64,000 nt of DNA. It comes from Streptomyces changanensis. Its GTDB lineage: Bacteria; Actinomycetota; Actinomycetes; Streptomycetales; Streptomycetaceae. This document shows, piece after piece, positions 54,146-63,890 of this stretch. A program made the translations under genes and the position numbers. The notes under the pieces were generated by a model. The model did no database searches. It had not been told where the DNA came from and saw only the letters and a list, made by a program, of their open reading frames with translations. The number at the start of each line of letters is the position of its first letter. The stretch's first letter is position 1. The stretch covers positions 6,200,001 through 6,264,000 of the forward strand of contig NZ_CP102332.1 in assembly GCF_024600715.1 (NCBI RefSeq). Direction: 5' to 3'.

Positions 54146-55069
54146 ATGAAGGCGATGACTCTGCAGACCTATGGAACGGCCCAGGACCTCGAACTGACCG
54201 ACCAGCCCGACCCCAAGGTGGCGCCGGGTGAAGTGCTCGTGCGCGTGAAGGCCGCCGGGGTCAACCCGGTGGACTGGAAGGTGGCGGAGGGCCTGCTGGA
54301 CCCCGTCATGGAGAGCCGGTTCCCGATGATTCCCGGATGGGACGTCGCCGGGGTCGTCGAACGCGTGGGGTTCGACGCCGAGGAGTTCGCCGTGGGGGAC
54401 GAGGTCTTCGGGTACATCCGCAAGGACACGGCCCAGCTCGGCGCCTACGCCGAGAAGGTGTCGGCGCACGTGCGCATGCTGGCCCGCAAGCCGGCCTCGC
54501 TCGACTGGGAGCAGGCGGCCGGGCTGCCGCTCGCCGGACTCACGGCGTACCAGGCCCTGGAGCGCGTCGCTGCGGGGCCCGGCGACACCCTGCTCGTCCA
54601 CGCCGCCGCCGGCGGGGTCGGCTCCCTGGCGGCCCAGATCGCCGTCGCCCGGGGCGTGCGCGTGATCGGGACCGCGGGGGAGGGCAACCACGACTTCCTG
54701 CGGGGGCTGGGTGCGGAGCCGGTGACCTACGGCGAGGGCCTGGCCGATCGGGTCCGCGCCGTGGCCCCGGACGGCGTCGACGCGGTTCTCGACTGCGTCG
54801 GTGGCGACGCCGTCGACGTCTCCCTGGAACTGCTCGGCGATCCGGGGCGGTTGGCCTCGATCGTCGCAGCGGAGGTCACCGAGCACGGCGGGCACTACGT
54901 GTGGGTGCGGCCCGACTCCGGCGGCCTGGCCGCGCTGGCCGCGCTCGCCGACGAAGGGCGGCTCACGGTGTCCGTCGCGAAGGTCCTCCCCCTGGCCGAG
55001 GCGGCCGAGTCCTGGCGCATCAGCCGCGAGGGCCACACCCGCGGCAAGCTGGTCCTCCGGGTCGACTGA
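54146..55069 (+). CDS. NADP-dependent quinone oxidoreductase / MDR alcohol dehydrogenase
   Basis: A 307-residue medium-chain dehydrogenase/reductase of the zinc-free quinone oxidoreductase type. KAAGVNPVDWKVAEG, FPMIPGWDVAGVVERVG and DEVFGYI form the catalytic domain; LLVHAAAGGVGSLAAQIAVARG is the cofactor-binding motif. It reduces quinones or enones with NADPH. The ATG at 54146 is preceded at 7 bases by TACCGT, so a leaderless mRNA is likely. Single gene with a long gap downstream. Confidence 0.92.
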   Translation: MKAMTLQTYGTAQDLELTDQPDPKVAPGEVLVRVKAAGVNPVDWKVAEGLLDPVMESRFPMIPGWDVAGVVERVGFDAEEFAVGDEVFGYIRKDTAQLGAYAEKVSAHVRMLARKPASLDWEQAAGLPLAGLTAYQALERVAAGPGDTLLVHAAAGGVGSLAAQIAVARGVRVIGTAGEGNHDFLRGLGAEPVTYGEGLADRVRAVAPDGVDAVLDCVGGDAVDVSLELLGDPGRLASIVAAEVTEHGGHYVWVRPDSGGLAALAALADEGRLTVSVAKVLPLAEAAESWRISREGHTRGKLVLRVD

Positions 55070-55721
55070 CACCGCCGGCGGGCACGGAGCCGGTGAGCGC
55101 GAGGCCGGCGCTCGGGGGCGACGGGCGGGTCGCCGCCCGGCGTTGACTGGCCGGCCGGTGTCCGGAGCCGTCGGGCCGGCCGGTGTCCGGAGCCGTCGGG
55201 CCGGTCGGTGCCCGAGGTGGAGGTCCGTGCCCGGGTCCGGCCGACGGGCCGGTGGCCGCAGGCGTCGGGTGGGCCGGCGCGCGGAGCCGTTGGGTACGTC
55301 GGCGTGGGGTGGTGCCTGCCGCGGTCGCGGTGCCGGGACATCAGTCGCCGTCAGGGTGTGCGTTCCCTGGCGGCGACTTCGCATGTCCGGAACAGGGGGT
55401 CCGCCGCGTACCGCAGTACCGCGGGCAGGGTGGGCCGGGCGGGGGCCGGTACGCGGTCCTGTGGAGCGGACGGCGCCACGTAAGCGGTCCGTGGGATTAC
55501 AGAGAGCGGAAAATCTGTTAAAAACCGGCCGTCACCCGAGGGTTGTCGGCCATGGCGCGTACCGGGCACAGTCATGCCCGCGGTGCTTCCCCCACAGCGC
55601 CGCCGGGCCGCAGGGCGCGGGGGGCCGGCTCTCGGAGTGTCGGTCGACCGCCGTCCGGACGGGCTTTCTTGTCATGCCTCCGTCAATGCGGCCCGTTCTT
55701 CTCCTTCCGCAAAGGACCCCC
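55070..55721. other. 652-base gap with a 25-bp repeat and the protease promoter
   Basis: No gene is supported. Near 55149-55200 a 25-bp unit (CCGGTGTCCGGAGCCGTCGGG core) occurs twice, with a degenerate third copy. An AT-rich patch at about 55495-55525 (ATTACAGAGAGCGGAAAATC) is the probable promoter area for the protease at 55722. Confidence 0.5.
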
Positions 55722-56930
55722 ATGACCCTCTCGCGCAACCGCCTGCTCACCACCGCCCTGGCCGTCGCGGCCCTGGCCGCCACCGGAATGCAGGGCGCGC
55801 ACGCGGCCACCGGGCCCGAGCCGGCCCCCGGCCACTACCAGCCGCAGATGGTGCACGCGCTGGCGCAGTCCCTCGGCGTCAGCGACACGGCGGCGGTCCG
55901 GCACCTGGACCGCCAGGCCGACCAGCAGGAAACCCTCGACCGCCTGGAGCGCGCCGGAGTGCGCGCCGACGGGGCGTTCTTCGACGACGCCGGCCGCCTC
56001 GTCGTCAACGCCGCGGACGGACGCGCCGCGGGCGCCGTGCGGAACGCCGGCCTCCAGGCGCGCATACCCGAGCGCGGCGAGGCCGCGCTCGACCGGATCA
56101 AGGCCGCGCTCGACGCACAGGCCACCCGGCAGGTGCCCGAGGGCGTGACCTCGTGGGAGGTGGACGTCGCCTCCGACACCGTCACCGTCACGGTCGCGGA
56201 CCGGAACCAGGCCGCCGCCCGCGCCTTCCTCGCGGCGGCCGCCCGTCACGGCGGCAGCGCCGTCCGCGTGGTGGAGGACAAGGACGTCCTCGAAGCGCAG
56301 GCCACCGTGTACCCGGGCAGCCGCATGAACATCAACAACGACCCGGGCTCCTGGTGCTCGGTCGGCTTCGGGGCGCGCGACTCCCAGGGCCGTCAGCACC
56401 TGGTGTCCGCGGGGCACTGCGTCGCCGGCGGGCCCGGCCTGTACCTCGACGGCGACCGGTTCGCGGTCGGCGAGCGCTCCCGCTACCGCGAGGGGTACGA
56501 CAGCGTCGACATGGGCACCGCCCGGGTCGACTCCGGCGACGCGATCGCCACGTCCGTCGGCACCTGGGGCAACGGCGGGCCCGTCGCGGTCAAGGGCAGC
56601 CAGCGCGCCCCGCGCGGCGCGACGGTGTGCAAGTCCGGCGCGACCACGGGCTGGACGTGCGGTGCGGTGTCCTCCTACAACGTCTCCGTGACCTACACCA
56701 ACCCCCGGACGCGGGTGCAGACCCTCGTGACCGGCCTCGGCAGCTCCTCGGTCTGCACGGAGGGCGGTGACAGCGGCGGCGCCTACATCTCGGGCGACCA
56801 GGGACAGGGCATGACCTCCGGAGGTCCCACCGGCCAGCGGTGCAGCGGCGTGTACGGGTCCGGCTCGTCCTACTTCCAGCCGCTCGACGACACCCTGCGG
56901 TACTACGGGCTCACGCTGAACACCCAGTGA
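55722..56930 (+). CDS. Secreted S1E serine protease with alpha-lytic-type pro-region
   Basis: A 402-residue streptogrisin/alpha-lytic-like preproprotease. The signal peptide (about 1-28) and an inhibitory/foldase pro-region (about 30-195, with a PF02983-like block near 150-180) precede the mature protease from about 200. The triad is His in LVSAGHCV, Asp in YDSVDMGTARVD and Ser in EGGDSGGAY, and the Cys residues of the streptogrisins are present. It is exported and self-matured. The ATG at 55722 follows AAAGGA and begins the signal peptide. No C-terminal chitin-binding module is present. Confidence 0.95.
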   Translation: MTLSRNRLLTTALAVAALAATGMQGAHAATGPEPAPGHYQPQMVHALAQSLGVSDTAAVRHLDRQADQQETLDRLERAGVRADGAFFDDAGRLVVNAADGRAAGAVRNAGLQARIPERGEAALDRIKAALDAQATRQVPEGVTSWEVDVASDTVTVTVADRNQAAARAFLAAAARHGGSAVRVVEDKDVLEAQATVYPGSRMNINNDPGSWCSVGFGARDSQGRQHLVSAGHCVAGGPGLYLDGDRFAVGERSRYREGYDSVDMGTARVDSGDAIATSVGTWGNGGPVAVKGSQRAPRGATVCKSGATTGWTCGAVSSYNVSVTYTNPRTRVQTLVTGLGSSSVCTEGGDSGGAYISGDQGQGMTSGGPTGQRCSGVYGSGSSYFQPLDDTLRYYGLTLNTQ

Positions 56931-56935
56931 ACCCG

Positions 56936-56969
56936 CGGGGGCGGTGCGTCCGTCGGCGCGCCGCCCCCG
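56936..56969 (+). terminator. Hairpin after the protease gene
   Basis: CGGGGGCGG (56936-56944) pairs with CCGCCCCCG (56961-56969) around a 16-base loop, starting 5 bases after the stop codon. Confidence 0.5.
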
Positions 56970-57130
56970 TACCCTCCCCCTCACCGGCCATACCCGGCCC
57001 GCACCGATCCCCACCGGGTCCGTCCCCGACACCGCACCCCGACACCCGCCACCGCCCGCCCCACACCCCGCCCGTGCCGCCCGCCGTGCCTCCCGCGGTT
57101 CCGTCACGCCGCCCCGCTCGTGAAGGCCAC

Positions 57131-58078
57131 ATGCCGCACCTCCCCGCCGACGACCCCCCGGACGCCCCGGCAACCTTCGACGCGGCGCTCCGGCAGGCCC
57201 TCCGCCAGCGCGGTCTGCCCCTGCAGCGCGTGTGCGACCGCCTGGCCGAGCGCGGCATACGGATCAGCCCCGCCACGCTCAGCCACTGGCAGCGCGGCCG
57301 CAGCCTGCCCGAACGCCCGCAGTCCCTCCGGGCCGTGCGGAAGCTGGAGGAGATCCTGGCCGTACCCCGCGGCCACCTCGTCGGACTCCTCCAACCCCAC
57401 CGGCCGCGGGGGAGGGCGCGCACCAGCGGCCAGGACGTCACCGCCTCGCGCCGCGTCTTCGCCCCGGGTTCCGAGGTGGAGCGGGCCCTCGGCGCCGCGT
57501 TCGCGCTCTTCAACCGGGACATCGCCCCGCTCTCCATCCACGAGGCGGTCCACGTGGCCGAGGACCGCTGCATCCGCCGCCTGTCCGTCACCCAGGTGCT
57601 CCGCGCCATCTGCGACGGCCCGGACCGGCTGACCCTCGTGCACCAGGTCGACGAGGGCGTGCCGCCGGAGCTCGACTTCACCGTCCACTGCGGCGCGCTC
57701 GGCGCGGTGCGGACGGAAGGTCCCCTGCGGTGCGTGGTCGCCGACATCCTGCTGGGGCGGCCCCTGCGGCGCGGCGAGACCGCCGTCGTCCGCTACGACG
57801 TCGACTTCCCGTCGGGGCCCGCCGCCAGCTCGTTCTACGAACGTCGCGTCCGCACCAACCTGCGTGAGTACCTGTTGCACGTCTCCTTCGCCCCCGGAGC
57901 GGTGCCGGCGACGTGCCACAAGTACTACCGGCGCCGGACCGACGCCCCGCAGGAGCAGGTCGCCCGCCTCGTCGTCGACGCCTCGCGGGCCGCCCACCTG
58001 TACCCGGGGAAGTGCACCCCCGGCGTCCACGGCATGCACTGGACCTGGCCGCCCGGCCCCGACGACGACACCGGCTGA
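57131..58078 (+). CDS. HTH-domain protein of unknown function
   Basis: A 315-residue protein. An HTH_3/XRE-like domain lies at about 12-70 (QRVCDRLAERGIRISPATLSHWQRG), then a unique region of about 230 residues with several Cys, His and Trp residues (FTVHCGALGAV, PATCHKYYRRR, HLYPGKCTPGVHGMHWTWPPG). I do not recognise the C-terminal part; it may sense a ligand or bind metal. The ATG at 57131 follows GAAGG by 5 bases. It follows the protease but a hairpin separates them, so it is probably its own unit. Confidence 0.75.
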   Translation: MPHLPADDPPDAPATFDAALRQALRQRGLPLQRVCDRLAERGIRISPATLSHWQRGRSLPERPQSLRAVRKLEEILAVPRGHLVGLLQPHRPRGRARTSGQDVTASRRVFAPGSEVERALGAAFALFNRDIAPLSIHEAVHVAEDRCIRRLSVTQVLRAICDGPDRLTLVHQVDEGVPPELDFTVHCGALGAVRTEGPLRCVVADILLGRPLRRGETAVVRYDVDFPSGPAASSFYERRVRTNLREYLLHVSFAPGAVPATCHKYYRRRTDAPQEQVARLVVDASRAAHLYPGKCTPGVHGMHWTWPPGPDDDTG

Positions 58079-58082
58079 GCCC

Positions 58083-58275
58083 CTGCCCGCCCGGAGCCAG
58101 GACGTCGACGCGGCTCGCGAAGGCGTCCGTCCGGGTCTCCGTCGCGGGGGCGCCGAGCAGCCGCCCTGCCAGGACCTGCCGACGACGGCCGGCGGTTGCG
58201 GCGCGCCACCGGTCTCGCGCAGGACGGGGCCGCCCGTGTCGCCCTGGCAGACGACCGCGTCGCCGGCGGCGGCCG
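58083..58275 (-). pseudogene. Relic of a trypsin-like S1 protease
   Basis: On the minus strand, AVVCQGDTGGPVLRETGG (the Ser-loop region, here Thr instead of Ser) and then SWQGGC run in one frame, after which ETRTDAFASRVDVL continues in another. These are the C-terminal blocks of Streptomyces trypsin-like proteases, broken by a frameshift. No N-terminal part is found. It lies antisense just after the HTH gene. Confidence 0.6.
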
Positions 58276-58453
58276 ACCGAAGCGGGTGGGCGGGTCAGGA
58301 AGGGATCTGAAACCGGCGACCTTACTGCGGCGGTTGTGCATACGTCCCGCGATCGAGCATCTGCTCGCATGTAGTTCCGCTGTCCGGACCTGAGGGGAGG
58401 AGACTGTCAGTGCCCGACGCCGACCAGTCCTGGCGCCAGTGTGTTTGCCTGGG

Positions 58454-59191
58454 TCATACCCCCGGGTCCTCCGTCACGGGCAGACACTCGGCGAGCAGGT
58501 CGACGACGTCGCGCCAGGCTCGCTGCGCGTGCCGTGGGTGGTAGCCGACGCCGGGGACCGTGGGGTGGTCGACCGGCGGGTGGTGGAAGCCGTGCAGGGC
58601 TCCGCCGTAGACCGTGAGGCGCCAGTCGACGCCCGCGGCCTGCATCTCGGCGGTGAACGCGGTCCGTTGCGCGGGCGACATGATCGGGTCTTCCGACCCG
58701 ACCCCCGCCCACACCGGGCAGCGAATGCGCGCTGCCTCGCCCGGTCGGCCCGTGGTAGTCGCGTTGACTGTCCCGATCGCGTGCAGGTTGACGCCGTCGC
58801 GCCCGAGTTCCAGCCCGATCGCGCCCCCGGTGCCGTAGCCGACGGTGGCGATCCGTTCGGGGTCGGTCCGCGGTTCGGTGCGCAACACGTCGAGCGCCGC
58901 GTGGCCGATGCGCCGCATCCGGTCGGGGTCGGCGAGCAGCGGCAGGCAACGGGCCAGCATCTCCTCGGGGTCACCCAGATAGCGCCCGCCGTGAAGGTCG
59001 AAGGCCAGCGCTACATATCCCAGCTCGGCGAGAGCATCGGCCCGGCGGCGCTCGACGTCGCTGAGCCCCATGCCCTCCGGTCCGAGCAGCACCGCGGGCC
59101 GGCGGTCGACGCCGGTGGGGAGCGCGAGGTGCCCGATCATCGTCAAACCGTCGGCCGGGTACTCGACCGTACGCGTCGTCATCGTCGTCAT
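58454..59191 (-). CDS. Dienelactone-hydrolase-fold protein lacking the nucleophile Cys
   Basis: A 245-residue alpha/beta hydrolase of the dienelactone hydrolase family. The GPEGMGL block, the acid in GSEDPIMS and the His in LHGFHHP are present. The nucleophile elbow reads TVGYGTGGAIG, where the family has GYCFGG, so the catalytic Cys is Gly. It may be a pseudoenzyme or use another residue. The ATG at 59191 is preferred (MTTMTTRTVEYPADG); a second ATG lies 3 codons in. The gene is isolated, with long flanks on both sides. Confidence 0.85.
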   Translation of the reverse strand: MTTMTTRTVEYPADGLTMIGHLALPTGVDRRPAVLLGPEGMGLSDVERRRADALAELGYVALAFDLHGGRYLGDPEEMLARCLPLLADPDRMRRIGHAALDVLRTEPRTDPERIATVGYGTGGAIGLELGRDGVNLHAIGTVNATTTGRPGEAARIRCPVWAGVGSEDPIMSPAQRTAFTAEMQAAGVDWRLTVYGGALHGFHHPPVDHPTVPGVGYHPRHAQRAWRDVVDLLAECLPVTEDPGV

Positions 59192-59850
59192 GAGCCTGGA
59201 CTGTAGTGATCGTCGAGCCCGGTCCGGCCGGTGTTCTGCCGCCGGCAGAACAGCGCGGGTGTCCCTCTGAAATGCGGCGAGGGCTCACAGGAACCGTCAC
59301 AAGCCCCGTTCCCACGGCGGCGCTATCGGATCACCGGCCCAGGCCACGGTGTTGGAGGCTGACCCTCGTAGCAGGATCCTGGGGTATACCGGCCCGCTCC
59401 CGTGAAGGGCGTCACCAGCTGGTTCGCCTCACGGTTCGGGCGGCGTGGCGGAGACCTGCGGCAGTCAGGTCCTGCTCGCGCAGCGGGGTGAGGTCGACGT
59501 CGGGTTTCAAGATCATCCCGTCGTTCCTTTGGCGCGCATCTCGGTCAGAGCCCAGGAACGTGGTCAGGCCGCCTGTGTGGGCGCCCCCGGACGCATCGTG
59601 CCCAGGGAGGGAACGGCCGTGCGGAACTCCTAATTGGTCCAGACCTATTGACCGGATTGGTTCATACCAATAGCCTCCCTGCCGTGTGAGTGTCATGGCA
59701 CGACCGACAGGTCGGACCACCGACAGGTCGGATCGGCACGGGTCGGACCCCCACGGGTCCGACGGAACAGGTCCCCACGAACGACGGGCGGCCGCACGCG
59801 CGGGCACGCCGCCCGGACCCCTTACGGAACCGACACTCGAGGGAGACGCC
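59192..59850. other. 659-base gap with the chitinase promoter
   Basis: No gene is supported. A short frame on the minus strand (59412-59696) has no family match and runs across the promoter. The last 220 bases carry the chitinase operators (listed) and leader. Confidence 0.5.
59635..59671 (+). promoter_or_regulatory. Chitinase promoter with two DasR/dre-type elements
   Basis: TGGTCCAGACCT (59635-59646) equals the 12-bp element I recall from Streptomyces chitinase promoters. ATTGGT-TCAT-ACCAAT (59656-59671) is a perfect 6+6 dyad with the same TGGT-N4-ACCA core. A TTGACC -35-like hexamer (59648-59653) lies between, with TAGCCT 17 bases on as a possible -10. Binding would cover the promoter and explain chitin induction and glucose repression. 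Confidence 0.75.
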
Positions 59851-61407
59851 TTGAGATCCCCCACCGCCAGACGCCCGTGGACACGGGCCACGGCGCTGCT
59901 CGCCTGCCTGGTCCTCCCGCTCGCCGCCATGGTCGGCCTCGCCGCTCCGGCACAGGCCGCCGACGCCCAGGCGACGTACCGGAAGACCCAGGACTGGGGC
60001 GGCGGCTTCACCGGCCAATGGACCGTCAAGAACACCGGCACCACCGCCATCGACGGCTGGACCGTCTCCTGGGACTTCCCCGCCGGCACCTCCGTCACGT
60101 CCGCCTGGGACGCCACCGTCACCGGCTCCGGCACCCGATGGACCGCGAGGAACGCCTCGTACAACGGCACCCTCGCCCCTGGCGCCAGCGTCTCCTTCGG
60201 CTTCAACGGCACCGGAAGCGGCGGCGCGGACGCGACCGGCTGCGCCCTGAACGGCGCCCCCTGCGACGGATCGGGCACCCCCGGCGACGCACCGCCGTCC
60301 GCCCCCGGCACGCCCACCGCCGGGACCGTCACCGACACCGCGGTGACCCTCAGGTGGACGGCCGCCACCGACGACAAGGGCGTGAGGAACTACGACGTGT
60401 ACCGGGGCTCCGCCAAGGTCGCCACGGTCACGGCCGCCGGTCACACCGACACCGGGCTCTCGCCGGGCACCACGTACGAGTACAGCGTCCGCGCCCGCGA
60501 CACCGCGGACCAGGTCGGTCCCGCCGGCGGCACCCTGACGGTGACCACCACGGGCGGCGGCGACGGCGGCGCCCGCTTCGTCCAGGCCTCGCCCTACCTG
60601 TACCTCGGCTGGGGCGACCCGCCGAACGCCACCGAGGTCATGAGGGCCACGGGCACCAAGTGGTTCACGATGGCCTTCATCCTCGCCCGGAACGGCTGCA
60701 CCCCCGCGTGGGACGGCCAGCGCCCCCTCACCGGCGGCGTCGACGAGTCCACCATCAGGGCGATCCGCGCGGCCGGCGGCGACGTCGTCCCGTCCATCGG
60801 CGGCTGGAGCGGCAACAAGCTCGGCCCCAACTGCTCCACCCCCGAGGCCCTGGCCGGCGCCTACCAGAAGGTGATCGACGCCTACGGCCTGAAGGCGATC
60901 GACGTCGACATCGAGAACACCGACGAGTTCGAGAACGCCGCCGTCCAGGACCGCATCCTCACCGCCCTGAAGATCGTCAAGCGGAACAACCCCGGCCTGC
61001 GGACGATCCTGACCTTCCCGACCCTCGTCAGCGGCCCCAACTCCTGGGGCGACCGCCTCATCGAGCGCGCCCACGCCCTCGACGCGGACATCGACAACTT
61101 CACCATCATGCCGTTCAACTTCGGCGGTGGAGCCGACATGTACGGCAGCACCGTCACCGCCACCGAGGGCCTGAAGGACAAGCTGGTGTCCGTCTTCGGC
61201 TGGAGCGACGCGCAGGCCTACGCCCACATCGGCATCTCCGGCATGAACGGCAGCAGCGACACCGGAGAGGTGACCACCCCCCGGATCTGGACCCAGATCC
61301 GCGACTGGGCGAACGCCCACCACATCAGCCGTCTGGCCTTCTGGTCGGTCAACCGGGACCGGCCGAACTGGGAGTTCACCACCATCACCGCCGGCTTCAC
61401 CGGCTGA
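59851..61407 (+). CDS. Secreted chitinase: CBM2, FnIII, GH18
   Basis: A 518-residue secreted chitinase. The signal peptide (about 1-38, ending APAQAAD) is followed by CBM2 (about 40-135, with [15 protein letters not shown]), an FnIII domain (about 150-240, [12 protein letters not shown]) and a GH18 barrel (about 248-518). The catalytic motif is DVDIE in [14 protein letters not shown], and SIGGWSGN is the SXGG block. The start is a TTG at 59851 preceded by GAGGGAG at the right distance; upstream in-frame ATGs fall inside the promoter. It degrades chitin outside the cell and is likely controlled through the dre-type sites. A strong hairpin follows. Confidence 0.93.
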   Translation: MRSPTARRPWTRATALLACLVLPLAAMVGLAAPAQAADAQATYRKTQDWGGGFTGQWTVKNTGTTAIDGWTVSWDFPAGTSVTSAWDATVTGSGTRWTARNASYNGTLAPGASVSFGFNGTGSGGADATGCALNGAPCDGSGTPGDAPPSAPGTPTAGTVTDTAVTLRWTAATDDKGVRNYDVYRGSAKVATVTAAGHTDTGLSPGTTYEYSVRARDTADQVGPAGGTLTVTTTGGGDGGARFVQASPYLYLGWGDPPNATEVMRATGTKWFTMAFILARNGCTPAWDGQRPLTGGVDESTIRAIRAAGGDVVPSIGGWSGNKLGPNCSTPEALAGAYQKVIDAYGLKAIDVDIENTDEFENAAVQDRILTALKIVKRNNPGLRTILTFPTLVSGPNSWGDRLIERAHALDADIDNFTIMPFNFGGGADMYGSTVTATEGLKDKLVSVFGWSDAQAYAHIGISGMNGSSDTGEVTTPRIWTQIRDWANAHHISRLAFWSVNRDRPNWEFTTITAGFTG

Positions 61408-61428
61408 CGGGGCCCGCCACCCCCCACG

Positions 61429-61458
61429 CGGCGCCCCCGGCCGAGGCCGGGGGCGCCG
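61429..61458. terminator. Terminator between chitinase and VanW genes
   Basis: A perfect 14-bp stem, CGGCGCCCCCGGCC-GA-GGCCGGGGGCGCCG, with only 2 bases unpaired in the middle, 22 bases after the chitinase stop. It can serve both convergent genes. Confidence 0.75.
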
Positions 61459-61578
61459 TCCCCGCCGCCGTCCCCGTTCCCGTCCCGTTCCGCGCGTGGC
61501 CGCCCCGGCTGCCCCGTCTGCCCGTTGGCCGCCCGTCGGCGGCCGGGCGTCACCGGTCTCGCGCCACGGTCCCTCGCC

Positions 61579-63339
61579 TCACCGGTCCTGCGCCGCCGGC
61601 TCCCGGCCGTCCGGTGCCGTCCGGTCCTCCGTCGCCTGGCAGACGACCTCGTCCCGCGGCGTGTAGCGCGTGTGGAACGGCTCGCGCCGGACCTCCCGGC
61701 CGTCCTGGACGAACACCCGGTCCACGGTCACGTCGAAGCCCTCCAGCGGGGTCTGCGGTACGCACGCCTCGTCGGCGCTGACCTTCTTCGCCGGCTGCTG
61801 CACACGGGTGCGCGGCCCCTTCACCGCCTTGACCTCGTCGTACTTCTTCGTCCCGAGGAAGGTGACGGTCACGGAGGTGTCCGTGGCCTTGGCGCGGATG
61901 GCCATCGCGTGGCCCGAGTCGTTGCGGAAGCGGAGGTCGAGGTGGCCCCACGCGACCGTCGCCTCGCGGCCCTCCGGGTAGCGCTCGATGTAGAAGGAGT
62001 GCGCGCCGTACTCGACGGGCTCCAGTCCGGCGAAGAACATCGCGTTGAAGACGGTGGTGGCCACGGTGGAGACGCCGCCCCCGGCCGCCTTCGCGTACTT
62101 GTCGTCGAGGATGATGACGCCCTCCGTGAACCCGTTGGCCTCGGTGCGCTCGCCGACGGTCCGGTTGAGGCTCCAGGTCTCGCCCGGCAGCACCACCGAG
62201 CCGTCGATGAGTTCCGCTGCCCGGCCGATGTTCTTCGTGCGGTACTCGGCCCGCTCGAAGCCCACGGTGAAGGACGACATCTCCTCCTTCAGGCCCAGTT
62301 CGGAGGCGTTCTCCCGGGTCACGGCCGGCCGCGTGACCCGCGCGGGCAGCTCACCGGTACGGGCGTCGGCGCCCGACCGGGTCAGCAGGGGCAGGACCGC
62401 TCCGCTCAGCGCCCCGGGCGTCACCCGCCGGCCGACCTTGCCGTCGGCGGCCACGACGACCCGCTCGCCGTCGAGCCGCAGGACGGCGTTCTCGGGAGGG
62501 CCGGTGAGGGCGGAGACCGGGCGGGCCACCTCGGGGGCGGCCAGCAGGCCCTTGCCGTCGAGCCGGGGAACCAGCCGGCCGGCGGCGTCCGGCCGCATCT
62601 CCAGGTGCGCGCCGACGACGGCCGGGGTGATCGTCACACGCTCGCCGGCCAGGGTGAGGGTGACCGGCGCCGACATGGCCGGGCGGGCGAACTCGCCCAT
62701 CGCCCGCCGCGTCTCCTGCGCGGTCACCTTCGGGTCGGTCCGCCGGCTCGGCAGCACCGTCACCGGCCCGGCCTTCTCCGCGGGGAACGCGTCCGTCAGC
62801 GGGGCGACCGCCGCGTCGACGTCCAGGGCATACCCGGTGCGGGCGGGGACCTCCCGGGCCCTGCCCCCGTCGAAGACCACCGCGCCGTCGCGTACCGTCC
62901 GGTCCAGCGACCCCGCCAGGGCGGTCAGGGCGTCGCGGGCCTCGTCCTCGTCGACCCGCACCACCGGCTCGACCCGCCGACCCGAGCGGAAGAGCCCGCC
63001 GATCACCGCGACCGGATCGGCGCCGGAGCGCGCGACCTGATCGACGGAGCGGGGGACGTCGAAGGAGAGCCCTGCCCGGCGGGGGTCCACCATGGCGTCG
63101 CGGTCACCGACCCGCACGACGAGGGGGCGCGAGGCGGGTGCCGACAGCTGCTGCTCCACCGTGCGGACGGCCTCCGCCCGGGTCAGCCCCCCGACCTCCA
63201 CCCCTCCGATCGTGGTACCCGCGTCGATCTCACCGCCGCCGAAGAACAGCCCGGCGGCGTACAGCCCGCCGACGCCGACGGCGAGCGCGCCGCCCGTCCA
63301 GGCGGCGGGCCGTGCGGGAAGTATCGGGCGGCGGCGCAT
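61579..63339 (-). CDS. VanW family protein with peptidoglycan-binding-like domains
   Basis: A 586-residue membrane-anchored protein. One N-terminal membrane segment (about 14-34) is followed by two PG-binding_4-like regions (about 60-160 and 200-300) and the VanW domain (about 370-500), with SFTVGFERAEYRTKNIGRAAELIDGSVV, LPGETWSLNRTVGERTEANGF and GGGVSTVATTVFNA (given in part). It lies outside the cytoplasm. VanW proteins occur with the vancomycin-resistance genes and in YoaR-like proteins; their role is not settled but linked to the cell wall. Convergent with the chitinase. Confidence 0.92.
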   Translation of the reverse strand: MRRRPILPARPAAWTGGALAVGVGGLYAAGLFFGGGEIDAGTTIGGVEVGGLTRAEAVRTVEQQLSAPASRPLVVRVGDRDAMVDPRRAGLSFDVPRSVDQVARSGADPVAVIGGLFRSGRRVEPVVRVDEDEARDALTALAGSLDRTVRDGAVVFDGGRAREVPARTGYALDVDAAVAPLTDAFPAEKAGPVTVLPSRRTDPKVTAQETRRAMGEFARPAMSAPVTLTLAGERVTITPAVVGAHLEMRPDAAGRLVPRLDGKGLLAAPEVARPVSALTGPPENAVLRLDGERVVVAADGKVGRRVTPGALSGAVLPLLTRSGADARTGELPARVTRPAVTRENASELGLKEEMSSFTVGFERAEYRTKNIGRAAELIDGSVVLPGETWSLNRTVGERTEANGFTEGVIILDDKYAKAAGGGVSTVATTVFNAMFFAGLEPVEYGAHSFYIERYPEGREATVAWGHLDLRFRNDSGHAMAIRAKATDTSVTVTFLGTKKYDEVKAVKGPRTRVQQPAKKVSADEACVPQTPLEGFDVTVDRVFVQDGREVRREPFHTRYTPRDEVVCQATEDRTAPDGREPAAQDR

Positions 63340-63546
63340 GGGTCTCCCTGGGGGGTCGGTGGCGGCGCACGTGCGGTGACACGGGAGGGGCGAGGGGGAG
63401 AGCGAGAGGGGACGAGAGGCGAGGGGAGAGGTGGCGGGCGGGCCCCGTCAGGCAAGTCGCCCAAAGTAGCAACAACCGGGTCCGCGCGGTATGCCCTGGA
63501 TCACGCCGATCCGGCTGGAAACCGACGCCTCTGCGCGTCGTCCGCC

Positions 63547-63605
63547 CCGACCGGGCAGCCCGCCCCGGCCGGGCAGCCCGCCCCGGCCGGGCAGCCCGCT
63601 CCGGC
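63547..63605. repeat. 18-bp tandem repeat, three copies
   Basis: GGGCAGCCCGCCCCGGCC recurs with exact period 18 (63553, 63571, 63589). No spacers, so it is not CRISPR. Confidence 0.85.
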
Positions 63606-63740
63606 CGCGCCCGCTCACGTCGTGCCCGCCGCCGTACCCGCCCAGGCCGCGCCCGCCGCCGCGCCAGCCCCAGGCCGCCCGCTCACGTCGTGCCCGCCGC
63701 CCTACCCGCCACGTCGCGCCCGCCGCCGTACCCGCTCGCA
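63603..63740. repeat. Imperfect repeats around CTCACGTCGTGCCCGCCGCC
   Basis: GCTCACGTCGTGCCCGCCGCC occurs near 63613 and near 63679 (shortened here), with related GTACCCGCC words following each, making a degenerate long repeat. Confidence 0.6.
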
Positions 63741-63890
63741 CCGTGCACCGCGGGCGGGGAGTCGCCCCCACCCGCGGCCCACCCACGCGGGCGCGAGTAC
63801 GGAGCCGGGGCGACGCCCCCCGGGCGAGGCGGGCGCCGGCCGTCCCGGTAGGGTCCCGCCGGGACGGGGGCGACGACTGCGGGAGGACCC

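Larger units (their letters stand above)
63340..63890. other. 551-base gap with repeats
   Basis: No gene is supported. The promoter of the VanW gene should lie next to 63340; the rest is repeat-rich (the two repeat sets are listed). Confidence 0.5.

Noticed and set aside
59412..59696. A minus-strand frame upstream of the chitinase
   Set aside because: It crosses the chitinase promoter, has poor codon bias and no recognised family.
63547..63605. Three 18-bp repeats as a CRISPR remnant
   Set aside because: The copies are contiguous without spacers and there are no cas genes.
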